This document shows, piece by piece, positions 1 through 8,300 of a stretch of 12,727 nucleotides of DNA (the first letter of the stretch is position 1; every line of letters starts with the position of its first letter). The translations under genes and the position numbers were made by a program. Source of the stretch: Actinomycetota bacterium (GTDB taxonomy: Bacteria > Actinomycetota > CADDZG01 > WHSQ01); NCBI GenBank assembly GCA_013695055.1, contig JACDBF010000007.1, positions 1 to 12,727 on the forward strand. Reading direction: 5' to 3'. The notes beneath the pieces are model-generated. The model searched no databases and was not told where the DNA came from. It saw nothing but the letters and a program-made list of their open reading frames with translations.

Positions 1-183
1 GGTTACCTGCTCGACTTCGACTACTTCACACAGGAACAGACAACTGCCATCTCGGTAGACGAGGTTCTCGGTCGATTTGATCGTTTTCATGAAGTGCTGT
101 TCGACTTCTTCTGCTGGTGCCTAAGCGAGGACTATCTGGCAGCGCTCCAGTCTGCAAACGCGAGTGAGGGCGTTACTCAATGA
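1..183 (+). CDS. Partial 3' end of probable TIGR04255 family protein
   Basis: Frame 1 is open from the first base to the TGA at 181-183 and gives the last 60 residues of a protein whose start lies outside the window. The visible part has a hydrophobic stretch beginning GYLLDFDYF, then a helix with FDRFHEVLFDFF and a short tail ending SEGVTQ. A 'LLD.D.F ... H..I...F' ending like this is typical of the sporadic TIGR04255 family of unknown function, which is the basis for the name; it is pattern memory, not a search. The stop overlaps the ATG of the next gene by four bases (ATGA), so the two are almost certainly translationally coupled in one operon. No function can be assigned. Confidence 0.55.
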   Translation, partial: GYLLDFDYFTQEQTTAISVDEVLGRFDRFHEVLFDFFCWCLSEDYLAALQSANASEGVTQ

Positions 184-1085
184 CCGACACGTATGTCATG
201 GTGCCTGGTGTCGAGGGCACTACTCAGAAGTCCATAGGAATCGCTATTCCTATCTTGGATCCGACGCTTACGTCGAAGGGACCGCGCGGTTATCGCTCGC
301 AGGGAACCTTCCAAGATGCTACTTATTTCATGGGGACCTATGCGAAGGGTCCATGGATGTCGCCTGGTTCGGTTTTGCTGACGGTTCATGCGATAACTAA
401 GCCAGTTATCGAGCGCGGTTATCGCTACACATGTCGCTTGTATGAATCATTTGACGGCAACCGCCTCGTCTGGCAAGCGCCGACTGCCGTCCTTAGCTCG
501 TTCACCCAGGATGTCTACGACACAGTCGACGCGATCTTGGATTCTTCGAATGCGGTCTGGCGAACGCTTATTGATAGGGCGCAAGGCGTCGATTCACGGA
601 TGGGCGAAGCGACTGAGGAAGCTTCGCCCCTCCCTGGCTCTCCTGCAGACGTGGCTCGTGAAGTTCGTGAGCTTTCCGGTCTCACCTCTGAAGCGGTGGG
701 TGACATTTTTCCGGTTGCCCGAGAGAGTTACCAGCGTTGGATTTCAGGCCGAAGTACGCCGGCCGCAGCAGACGTGAGACGGTTGCTAGCCCTTCGTCAT
801 CTGTTGAGAGACCTGAAGGACCGCGTCCCCGACGTCCGATCTTGGCTGCTGTCACCGGTTGATCAGGGGAGCGCCCTCACTCCATATGACCTGCTCAAAC
901 AGGCCCGTATCGGCGTCGTGTGGGATTTGGGTGTCGAAATACCTAGTCAGAAGCTGTCTCGCACTTATCGTCGAGACGGAGAGGTCGTTCTGCGAGTGGA
1001 GCGTAGTACCCGTGCGAACTCCCGACGCACTCGTCTCCAGGCCGAGGACTTGGACGATCTTTCTGACGTGGACGACGATGAATAG
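180..1085 (+). CDS. HTH protein with MbcA/ParS-like C-terminal region
   Basis: A 301-aa protein in three parts. Residues 1-140 are of unknown fold, probably beta-rich, and contain no motif I recognise. Residues 160-210 look like a helix-turn-helix: a helix around VREVRELSGL-type sequence, a turn, a recognition helix with ESYQRWISGR, then a leucine-rich helix. Residues 215-250 (RSWLLSP ... LTPYDLL ... GVVWDLGVEI) resemble the C-terminal half of Xre/MbcA/ParS-type antitoxins (DUF2384-like). The end is very acidic (DDLSDVDDDE). The ATG overlaps the upstream stop as ATGA, which fixes the start. The next gene begins eight bases after its TAG. The inference is a DNA-binding, possibly autoregulatory member of a three-gene unit. 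It could also be a non-antitoxin regulator; the long N-terminal part is unusual for an antitoxin. Confidence 0.7.
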   Translation: MTDTYVMVPGVEGTTQKSIGIAIPILDPTLTSKGPRGYRSQGTFQDATYFMGTYAKGPWMSPGSVLLTVHAITKPVIERGYRYTCRLYESFDGNRLVWQAPTAVLSSFTQDVYDTVDAILDSSNAVWRTLIDRAQGVDSRMGEATEEASPLPGSPADVAREVRELSGLTSEAVGDIFPVARESYQRWISGRSTPAAADVRRLLALRHLLRDLKDRVPDVRSWLLSPVDQGSALTPYDLLKQARIGVVWDLGVEIPSQKLSRTYRRDGEVVLRVERSTRANSRRTRLQAEDLDDLSDVDDDE

Positions 1086-1093
1086 GTGTTCTC

Positions 1094-1783
1094 TTGCTCG
1101 ACCCAAGCATATATTTTGAGAAGGCAGATGAACCGCACGTTCGTCCGCGCCGACCACTCGCGCCCGGAGACATCTTCCGCGGCGTTCCCCTAGCCTGGGT
1201 TCCCAAACACAAGGATCCCTTCGAGCAATCGGCGGCCAAGGCGCCGCAGAAAACCGTGATGTTGTTGGGTCATCCGTGTGCCATCTACGGTGGGGGACGA
1301 CCTGCTACTTGTCTCACCATTGCGGAAGTTCGACCCAAGGCCCAGGCCTGTGGAGACCGCTCGTTCGATGCTCCTTGGGCAGGTTTTTCGTACTTGTTTC
1401 CTCTTCCACTACTCAGCGAGAACGAGGATTACGTCGTCGATTTTCGTCGAGTGGGCAGCGTGCACTACAAATATCTAGAGGACTCGCGCGTTGCTTGCCT
1501 GACTCACGAAGGTTGGGCTTATCTCCACCAGCGCTACGCCTTTCACACGGGTCGCGTGGATCTGGAGTTCGACGAGTCTTTCGATTCGATGGAGGAGTAC
1601 TGGAATGAGTTCGAACTCTGGGAACGGTGGAATGAATCGCGTGAACCGGCGGAATTTCAGGAGTGGCTTAAGGGCGAATCGACTTCAGCCGCCTATCCAG
1701 GAACTAACCGCCAAGAATTGTTGAAGTTTGCCCCCGATGAACTGCTAGCTGAGATGTTGGCTATGGGGGAGGGGAATAGCTAG
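1094..1783 (+). CDS. Unrecognised 229-aa protein, third gene of the unit
   Basis: The TTG at 1094 is the first possible start after the in-frame TGA at 1079 and has an AGGTG ribosome site at 1084-1088, overlapping the previous stop. The protein begins with a 'PGDIFRGVPL' segment (about residues 24-33), then a hydrophobic strand with a single Cys, VMLLGHPCAIYGG (55-67), then WAGFSYLFPLPLL, a short repeated-turn region and a strongly charged Glu/Trp-rich C-terminal third (EEYWNEFELWERWNES). The order 'entry strand, hydrophobic strand with H-P/T-C, beta-rich middle' recalls a group of small proteins with a 'vlLsH.CD' core, but I cannot name the family. No signal peptide or membrane segment is visible. 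Its stop overlaps the convergent minus-strand stop at 1780-1782 in a CTAG. Being last in a coupled operon with an HTH protein suggests an effector or partner role; this is inference only. Confidence 0.7.
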   Translation: MLDPSIYFEKADEPHVRPRRPLAPGDIFRGVPLAWVPKHKDPFEQSAAKAPQKTVMLLGHPCAIYGGGRPATCLTIAEVRPKAQACGDRSFDAPWAGFSYLFPLPLLSENEDYVVDFRRVGSVHYKYLEDSRVACLTHEGWAYLHQRYAFHTGRVDLEFDESFDSMEEYWNEFELWERWNESREPAEFQEWLKGESTSAAYPGTNRQELLKFAPDELLAEMLAMGEGNS

Positions 1784-2321
1784 CGCCCCTGGAGAGCCCG
1801 TTCCAACCGTCTGGCTTCATACTCGGCGCCGTTCTGCTTAAGCGTCCAAATTGCTTGAACCATAATGCCCCGCAAGCGGTCGATTTCTCGCGTCAACAGT
1901 TCGGCTTCGCTTTGCAGACCCGCCCACTGTCGTGCTAGGGCGAAAGCCGGTTGCCGACGTCGGAGGATTTCGTGACGGTGGCGCATCCCGGGCTCGTATC
2001 CGCGACGAGCCATTCCTCTTCGTCCTGCTGGATGAAGAGAAGGACTGGCTGCGGTTCCTTCTCGGCCATGTGCATCGCGATGCACTCTGCGGCCTGGAAC
2101 GGAAGGTTGAGGCTGCCGTCCCGGTCCTCGAAGGAGGCTGGATGGAACGACTCCAGCGGCTCAAGACCGAACCTTTCCTCGATTCGACCTTTTACGCTCG
2201 TGCCAACCCTCAATCGGGGCGTCGCGTTGGAGTCCCAGGTCGACATTGAGTCCTCGCCCATCGCGTCGATCACCAGACCGATCGCTTCCCAGGCGACAGC
2301 ATCGAAGGCTTCGTTACTCAC
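1780..2321 (-). pseudogene. Unrecognised protein gene, probably frameshifted
   Basis: Two minus-strand frames together look like one broken gene. The first, read from a GTG at 2321 (SNEAFDAVAWEAIG), runs to a stop at 1935 and ends in sequence of random appearance after EEEWLVADTSPG. The second frame carries a convincing amphipathic helical tail (QSEAELLTREIDRLRG ... EARRLERALQGR) that ends with TAG at 1780-1782. The first part has PVLLFIQQDEEEWLVAD, typical strand-rich coding sequence. Joining the frames around 1960-2010 would give a protein of roughly 180 aa. An alternative is two overlapping short genes, or a sequencing error. The open frame of the first part extends upstream into the end of the cyclase domain (2357-2328), so both may once have been a single transcription unit. 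I do not recognise the family. Confidence 0.5.
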
Positions 2322-2327
2322 AGACTT

Positions 2328-2832
2328 CACCCGTTCCAGACGCTCTTCGTCGCGCAAGTGACCAGGGGGTGGTCGCCCAAGGGACGCAGGGTCACGTCTT
2401 GCAGTCCGGAAGAGACGAGGGCCGGGTCGAGAAGGAGACCACGATCTGGCCGCCCCACGCGGCCGCGCAGATGCGGGCGCCCAAGTGCACGTCTTGTCCC
2501 ACGTAGCCCTCCGCGGACACGGCCGGCTCGCCGGTGTGGATCCCCATGCGTACCCTCAGGTTGACGCCGTCACCGAACTCGTAGGAACCTAGCGCCCGCT
2601 GCGCCGCCACCGCATCGGTTACTGCGTCCTGGGTTCGGGAGAAGGCGTAGAACAAGGCGTCTCCCTGGGTATCTACCTCTACCCCGCCAAGAGCCGTGAA
2701 CGCCTTCCGCAGAACCCTGCGGTGCTCCGCCAGCACCTCGCCGTAGCGGTCACCCAGGGACTCGAGCAGGCGCGTCGAACTCTCGATGTCGGTGAAGACA
2801 AGGGTGACGGTCCCCCGGGGCAGTTCAGCCAT
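2328..2832 (-). pseudogene. Class III adenylate/guanylate cyclase domain, frameshifted
   Basis: The intact part (residues 1-133) is a class III nucleotidyl cyclase catalytic domain, which would convert ATP or GTP to the cyclic nucleotide. Asp15 in VFTDIESS and Asp58 in VDTQGDALFYAF are the two metal-binding positions; GYVGQDVHLGAR (109-120) is the late catalytic segment, with His116 where many cyclases have Asn and Arg120 retained. This VDTQGD/VH version is common in actinobacterial cyclases. After GGQIVVS the frame goes wrong and stops at 2392. The expected continuation, LLDPALVSSGLQDVTLRPLG, is found in a second frame (from 2434), and LRDEERLERV in a third (from 2357). Two indels therefore break the domain's end. 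The ATG at 2832 is chosen over an upstream ATG at 2859 because GGAGG lies at 2837-2841, four bases before it. The protein is probably inactive unless the indels are sequencing errors. Confidence 0.82.
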
Positions 2833-2938
2833 GTGTCCTCCGCTCGCGTGTTGACTCATTTGATGCTACGGCCGCGCTCGCATCTCAAGCGATCTTGGCA
2901 GGACTGCTGGCCGGTGTTCCACCTAGTGTTCTAATGCG

Positions 2939-2965
2939 TGGAGTTCCCCCGATCTAGTGGACTCC
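2939..2965 (+). repeat. 27-bp direct repeat, copy 1 (IS tip)
   Basis: Perfect 27-base identity with 9258-9284; it starts TGGAGTTCCCCC and ends AGTGGACTCC. The identity stops abruptly on both sides. The repeat itself has short dyad ends (GGAGT ... ACTCC). It coincides with the tip of the IS3-family remnant, including the transposase stop codon. Confidence 0.9.
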
Positions 2966-3160
2966 TTCGTGCTGGCACAAGCTGATTCTCTCGTGGAATC
3001 TCCTTTCAAATTCAACCGGCGATAGCTGACGATTGAAGAGTGAAGCCTCTCGCAGTTGTAGAAGGCCTCGACGAAGTCGAAAATCGCGAGCCTCGCTTTG
3101 TTGCGAGTCCGAAAGACATGCTGCCACAACAGCTCGGTCTCGAGCGTTTCTCGAGGTGAC
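2954..3160 (-). pseudogene. IS3-family transposase (OrfB) C-terminal fragment
   Basis: The integrase-core C-terminus is recognisable: TELLWQHVFRTRNKARLAIF, then DFVEAFYNCERLHSSI in one frame and LSPVEFERRFHE in another, ending at TAG 2954-2956. In intact IS3-type transposases these two segments are contiguous (F.YN..R.HSSLGYLSPVEFE). Here a one-base deletion near 3024-3028 separates them. The DDE catalytic residues upstream are absent, so this is a dead fragment of about 70 residues. Confidence 0.85.
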
Positions 3161-3937
3161 TGTGTTGAAACGACCGCCGACTTCACCGCGCATGTCGCAA
3201 CTTTCGAATGCGACGTGACCTTCGAACTTGGCGGGGGACTCATTACCGTCGAAGGTGGTTCGACTTGGAGCGCCGTCCCAGGGGACGAGCGTCGGGGGTC
3301 AGTACCCCTTCCTGCTTGGAGCACTCCGGTAACATTCGCCAACTCTTGGGCATCTTGGTGACCTGTTATCTCACGGGCATGTAGTTACAGGCCCGATGCT
3401 TTCATCGCGGGTCCCTCGAATAGGGAGACCATCGAACTGGCGACGGCATTGCAAACAAAGAGGCGGCGGTGAAGGCGAACCCCATGATTGAAGGAAGCCA
3501 TCAGGCCTTTCTTGTCGAACGCTTTCCTTATTGGGTAGCCCAAAAGGAGGCCGGGAATCACGTCGTATGAAATGGGATAGGCGGCCCGCTTCCCACGAAG
3601 CTTCTATGCGCACTAGCGAAAAGTTCATCGACCGAACGTTCCGAAGACCCCGATGGATGGTTAATGCTTCTCAATGCCGCGGAGACCCTTCATCGCGCCG
3701 GCCTGCGAATGGCGTTTGGGACGGGAGCGATCGGCTGGGACTCGATCATGACTGGTGGTGGCCAATGCGACGAGGATTTCACTCAGAACGCCGGAAATCT
3801 CTCAAGGCCTCCTCGAGGGCGTCGGCCCTTGGGAAGTCGTGGGACTTGGTGGCACAGGTCACGAGACCGGGTCCCTCGGCGACAGGCGGGACGTGCCGCC
3901 CACGCGCCAGAGGCTATGTGTGAGCTAGGTTAATTGA
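3161..3937. other. Debris region without a confident gene
   Basis: No open frame here looks complete. Two stretches have a coding look. Plus strand about 3180-3330 reads VTFELGGGLITVEGGSTW then SAVPGDERRGSVPLP, like a beta-rich protein fragment. Plus strand about 3660-3925 reads ETLHRAGLRMAFGTGAIGWD in one frame and EISQGLLEGVGPWEVVGLGG in another, which would be a frameshifted fragment, faintly like an amidohydrolase C-terminal half. Neither has a clear start. The region also holds copy A of the degenerate repeat at 3331-3388. Confidence 0.4.
3331..3388 (+). repeat. Degenerate ~60-bp repeat, copy A
   Basis: Starts AACATTCGCCAACTCTTGGG and matches copies at 9302 and 10131. It contains a small dyad CCAA-ctc-TTGG and, further on, CCTGT ... 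ACAGG. Read as protein it gives NIRQLLG then CYLTGM followed at once by TAG. It lies next to IS debris. Confidence 0.65.
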
Positions 3938-4930
3938 GTGCCGATCGTTCTACCTGGGTCTCCCACGCCAGAAGAGGAAGAGCAGGCACGCCGCTTCCAG
4001 GTGATGATGTACTACCTAGCCAATATCGCCCTATTCATCTCGCATAATTTTGCCGGCTCTGGCTTCACGTTTTTCGAAAGGCTTCTCGAGGCCCAGAGGC
4101 AGCTGCCAGGGTACGGCCGGGTTCAGAGGCGCGGTCAAGTTGATGCTGCCGGCATCAAGCGGCGACTCTGGCTCGCTTGGGGGGCGGAAGTTCAGCTACG
4201 GACCGGTTATGAAGCAAAAGCTGCCTTCCTTCGCTACTCAAATGTGTGGGCACCTGTGCATGCCTATTACGCCATGTACATGTCAAGCCACGCTTTGTTT
4301 GCTGCCATGGGCTTGGCTAACCCGCCCGAGGACCACACAGCTTCCTTGAATACGATCAGTTCGACTGTGGTACCGAGGCTGCTCCCGGCACCCTGGTGCG
4401 TCATGGCCGTAGGATGCCCACCGATCGGGGAGCGGGCTTTCGTCAACCTCCCTGTCGATGCGGATCCCGATGTTCACGTTGAGCTGCTTTCAAATCCTCA
4501 AATTTCTCTGTTTTGGCCTCGGTTCTGCAAGATGCTTGAAACCACTAGGGAGAAACGACTCGAGAGACGATTCAAGGAGTGGAAACGGCGGAAGAGCCGC
4601 ACAAACATGTTTGCTCATGAGAAGCGAGCAGAGGCGCTTAAACTTCCGCCGACGAGTCTGTTTGAGTTCTTCTCGCGCCTGCGTATCCGATCGAACTACC
4701 ATGACGTCAGTAGCTACGTGATGTCTGCTGTCGGTGACCAATGGCATGAGGACTTCCATTCAAGCCTTGTGCGATCGGTTTCTTCCACGTGTCTTCTCCT
4801 TGAATCTCTTGTCGTGCGATACGCGGGCCCGGACATCCTCAACCAGGCCTGTATCGACTTCATGGGGTCAGGCGCCATCCCGGGGGTGACGAAGTTTTTG
4901 GAGGTGCGCCGCGATCGGATCCTCGGTTAG
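3938..4930 (+). CDS. Unrecognised 330-aa protein
   Basis: An intact frame of good coding character from GTG 3938 to TAG 4928-4930. An internal ATG pair near residue 23 (QVMMYYLANI) is an alternative start; neither has a strong ribosome site. The protein is mainly helical. Residues 21-36 are a hydrophobic helix (MMYYLANIALFISHNF), and residues 99-126 form a second conserved-looking segment, RYSNVWAPVHAYYAMYMSSH, followed by ALFAAMGL. That aromatic, Tyr-Tyr plus His helix recalls HEPN-type helical bundles, but the canonical R-x4-6-H motif is not clearly present. The middle is rich in Arg/Lys (KRLERRFKEWKRRKSRTN, about residues 206-223), and the last 90 residues are again helical. No signal peptide is seen. 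It precedes the membrane patatin gene by about 450 bases and could act with it; that pairing is unproven. Confidence 0.7.
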   Translation: MPIVLPGSPTPEEEEQARRFQVMMYYLANIALFISHNFAGSGFTFFERLLEAQRQLPGYGRVQRRGQVDAAGIKRRLWLAWGAEVQLRTGYEAKAAFLRYSNVWAPVHAYYAMYMSSHALFAAMGLANPPEDHTASLNTISSTVVPRLLPAPWCVMAVGCPPIGERAFVNLPVDADPDVHVELLSNPQISLFWPRFCKMLETTREKRLERRFKEWKRRKSRTNMFAHEKRAEALKLPPTSLFEFFSRLRIRSNYHDVSSYVMSAVGDQWHEDFHSSLVRSVSSTCLLLESLVVRYAGPDILNQACIDFMGSGAIPGVTKFLEVRRDRILG

Positions 4931-5046
4931 TGAGCAACTTCGTGCTTTCTGTCGCCAAAGAGGAAGTGCTGGACGTTCCATTGGGAGTTGGTGAAGCACC
5001 GACCACCTCCTATCCCCTGTTCGGCAGGGCGAGAAGGGTGAAATGA
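4930..5046 (+). CDS. Possible 38-aa small ORF or gene fragment
   Basis: A GTG overlaps the preceding TAG by one base (TAGTG), and the frame runs SNFVLSVAKEEVLDVPLG through to TGA at 5044-5046. The overlap and the non-random amino-terminal look suggest either a coupled small protein or the remaining start of a deleted gene. There is no homologue I can name. No ribosome site is obvious beyond coupling. Confidence 0.3.
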   Translation: MSNFVLSVAKEEVLDVPLGVGEAPTTSYPLFGRARRVK

Positions 5047-5381
5047 GGAGGCCGAATGAAGTCCAGAAACACATTGGCGGGGCAGTGTGCCCGCTCAGCC
5101 CAATCTCTGCAACAAAGGCAAGAATGGTTCCCCCCGGAAGAGCCTTGCTGCGATCTACGCTGGCTGGTTGGTTCGTCAGTAGAAAGTCGCCCCTTCCATA
5201 TCCGTACAACCGCGAGACGCGTCGCCAGTGGGACTGCCGGAGTGACCTCGGATTGGGGAGCGGGTCGCTGCACCCCTCGACCGGCTTGCGAAGGCCTCCC
5301 TAGGATCGGGCTGGCTGCGTCTCTATAATGGTCCTTAGCTCCAGTACGTGACTCAGCAGGAGTGAGGAAAAGAGCGACTTG
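5047..5381. other. Intergenic region upstream of the patatin gene
   Basis: About 335 bases in which I see no convincing gene on either strand. The open frames present lack ribosome sites and have unlikely composition. The right end carries the probable promoter and leader of the patatin gene. Confidence 0.5.
5301..5329 (+). promoter_or_regulatory. Possible promoter of the patatin gene
   Basis: A perfect TATAAT lies at 5324-5329, about 50 bases before the start codon. The hexamer 17 bases upstream (TAGGAT at 5301-5306) is a poor -35 match, so only the -10 supports the call. It would give the large gene a transcript separate from the 330-aa gene. Confidence 0.35.
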
Positions 5382-8300
5382 ATGTCTCAACTCAAACCGC
5401 CGAAACCATCCACATCAACGACCACAGCGGATCATGAGCTGCGATTGGCCTTGGCCATGCGGGGCGGAGTCAGCCTCGCCGTTTGGATCGGGGGCGCGTG
5501 CGCCGAGATAAACGCACTTAGGCTGAGCGTCTCTGGGGAAACAAACGCGGCCGGCACCAAGACCGTCGGCATGTATCGAAAGCTCTTGAGGGCCGCCGGT
5601 TACTCCAGCGTAACGATAGATGTCATATCGGGTGCGAGCGCTGGAGGTCTCAATGGCGCGCTGCTCAGCACAACCTTGATGTATGGCGTCGACTTCGATG
5701 CAATGAAGACGGTTTGGCTTAGTGTTGCCGACATCGAAGGGCTGATGCGTAAGCCGTCCGAAAGCGAGCCCGACTCAATCCTGATGGGCGACGAATACTT
5801 CTTGCGACGATTGAACGAAACGCTAGCCGCGATGACGCAAGCCACCCAGCTCCAGAGCCCGCCATCCGAGAAGGAAGAGAAAAGATTAGATCTGTGGCTC
5901 GCCACGACGCTGGTGCAGGGGTCCGATGTGCTGGTGTATGACGACTGGGCGACTCGCTATGTCGAAAAGAGCCAGTCAGCGGTCTTTCACTTCCGCTGCG
6001 GACCTTATGGGACCGACTTTAGCGGCACCTCCACGGATAAAGAGAAGCGAATCGCGACTGCATATAGACTTGCGTTGGCAGCTCGCTCTTCATCATCGTT
6101 TCCCGGCGCCTTTGAACCCGCGACTATTTGTGTGGAACGACCGAAGCTACTAGGAAACCGCCCTGGTGCGGACAACCCCACCAACATGTTCGCGATCTTC
6201 AGCGACGCCCTGCGAAGCAAGCAATATGTGATGGATGGTGGCGTTCTCGACAACATTCCCGTAGGTCGAGCCATAGGATCGATTGCTGCTGCGAGTGCAG
6301 ATGGACCGACCGAGCGGTGGCTGCTCTTTCTTCACCCGAGCCCGGAAGTAACTTCGGGGTCGCCGCCAGGAAAGGGAATAGGCGCCGAGCTAGGCTCACG
6401 GCCCAATGCCCTGAGGACAACCCTTGCCTCTTTTCAGACAGCTGCTGGCCGGGAATCGCTGCTGGATGACATCTCGATACTGAGGCAGCACAACGACTCC
6501 GCCCTCCGCAATCGGTCCTTGAGGAGCGCACTTCTCAATCGGCTCGTGAAAATCAGTACTGAGGAGCTGATCCGCGAAGCGGGTCGGCGGTACCCGGAAT
6601 ACGTTTGGCTGAGAGCTCGGGCCGCGGCAGCTCGGATCCGATACTTGTTGGAGGATCCAGTGGGTGCTCTTGGCGAGGATCCCTTCACTGACAATGCCTT
6701 TCGCACGCCACTTGGAAACCTTGGGAGCATGAACGAATGGTCCCAGGCAAACACTTTCCGGCTCCAGGATTGCATCGCCAGTGCGCTGGAGGATCCGCCT
6801 GCCTGGCCGGGTGAGGGACCAACTCCCAATGTCGACGAGATAAGAAAGCTCGGCGTGCCCGCGCTGAAGAGAGCCATTGACATGCTCATCGGGTTCCTCA
6901 GGTCGATGCAGGCGCAGGAAGCCAGCGGACCGATCTCATCTGATTTGATAAAGGCGAAGTGCGAACTCTACTCGGTTCGCGTTGTCGTCGAGTTATTGCA
7001 CCACATGAGCGACCTCTTCTGGCCGGTGTACGCGTGTCTCGTATCCCCTCAGGCAACGAAGGATTGGGCAGAAGCGGCGCTCCGTGCCCGCGATGAGTTT
7101 CTCCGTTCCTATTGGGATGAATCACAAGAGGGACAACTCGGGAAGCTCCCAGAAGAGTTGAGGAAGACCTTCAGGTACCTGCGGCAGGAGCTCAAAAAGG
7201 TGTTGGGCGAGTCTGGAGGCGATCGCGACCTCGTGAAGCGCCTTTGGATCCAGCTGATCGGCTGCGTGGAGCGGATCTCGAGTTTAATGAAGAGGTTGGA
7301 GCCACCCGCTACAGAGGCTACTCCGCCCGAGGTCGCAGAGGAGTTAACTGATTCCGACGCATCGCGCAACGTCGAAGACGAGGCCCGACTCCTGCGCCGC
7401 GTGCTCGCGAAGATCGCTGACGCAAGCCCAGACGAAAAGCGGCGCGAGGCGGTCGTGCGGTTCCTGTCGGCGTCCGAGATCCTCTCTTTCCCCCTCGACA
7501 TGATGGCCGTAACGGGACGTCAGTACATCCACTTCCTCAGAATCGCCGGTACGAACGAAACTCCTCTTGGGTGGTTTTTTCCTGGACGCAAGCTCACCGT
7601 GCGGGATAAGCTCGCTGGAAACGAACTCAACAACTTCTCGGCCTTCTATAAAACCTCGTGGAGAGCGAACGATTGGATGTGGGGGCGAGTTGACGCCGCT
7701 ACCAGTCTGATCGACCTGTTGATCCGTCCATCGGCCATCCGCAAGCACATTTCCGGAAATGGACGTGACGCCAAGGAGGCGTTCATCGTCATGCTGAAAG
7801 AGTGCGTCACGGCGCCGCTCGACCCCAGTCTGGAACTCACGGCCGATCAGCAACGCAGCTGGCAGGCTCACTTCGATAAGCTGTGGAGGGACTCGCTTGA
7901 AGAGATCACGATTGAGGCGGACGCATTGTTCGAAGCGTCCGATCCCGAAACAGTTGAACTCACCAATACGAAGAGGGTGCTGACGACGCGCAGGCATTGG
8001 GAACTGCTCGTCGTCGAGCTCAAAGACGTTGTGCAGGCCGCCATGACGCAGGACCTGTCCGAGGGCAACTTTGAGGAGCCAATCACCGACCAGGCGGGTT
8101 CGCCGGACCCCACTGCCGGTTTCGAGGAAGGTTCGACCGGCGGATCGCCGGGATGGTCCAAGAGAATGCTCCGTGCCGTGCGCAAATGCGTTGAAGGCGA
8201 CAAGGAGCGACAGAAGCGGGAACCGCTTGCGCGCTCGTTCATGGCCATTCGTGCCATGGGTCTCGATCCTCTGCGTGAGCCGGAAGCAATGAAGCGATTG

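Larger units (their letters stand above)
2939..3160 (-). mobile_element. IS3-family remnant, right end
   Basis: This is the 3' end of an IS3-family element on the minus strand. It keeps the last part of the transposase and a terminal tip that on the plus strand begins TGGAGTTCCCCCGATCTAG, with the 5'-TG expected of IS3-family ends. The transposase stop lies inside that tip, as is usual for the group. The rest of the element is missing; beyond about 3160 the sequence is unrelated. The first 27 bases (2939-2965) recur perfectly at 9258-9284. Confidence 0.75.

Noticed and set aside
2392..2832. The cyclase as the CD-NTase of a CBASS system serving the patatin
   Set aside because: It is a class III cyclase (FTDIES, QGD motifs), not a nucleotidyltransferase-fold CD-NTase, and it is broken, on the other strand and separated by IS debris.
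5043..5303. 86-codon plus-strand open frame upstream of the patatin gene
   Set aside because: No ribosome site, composition rich in Pro, Ser and Arg, and no domain-like pattern; likely a chance open frame in GC-rich DNA.
4868..5390. Two long minus-strand open frames in the gap before the patatin gene
   Set aside because: They overlap each other and both neighbouring real genes and show no coding pattern.
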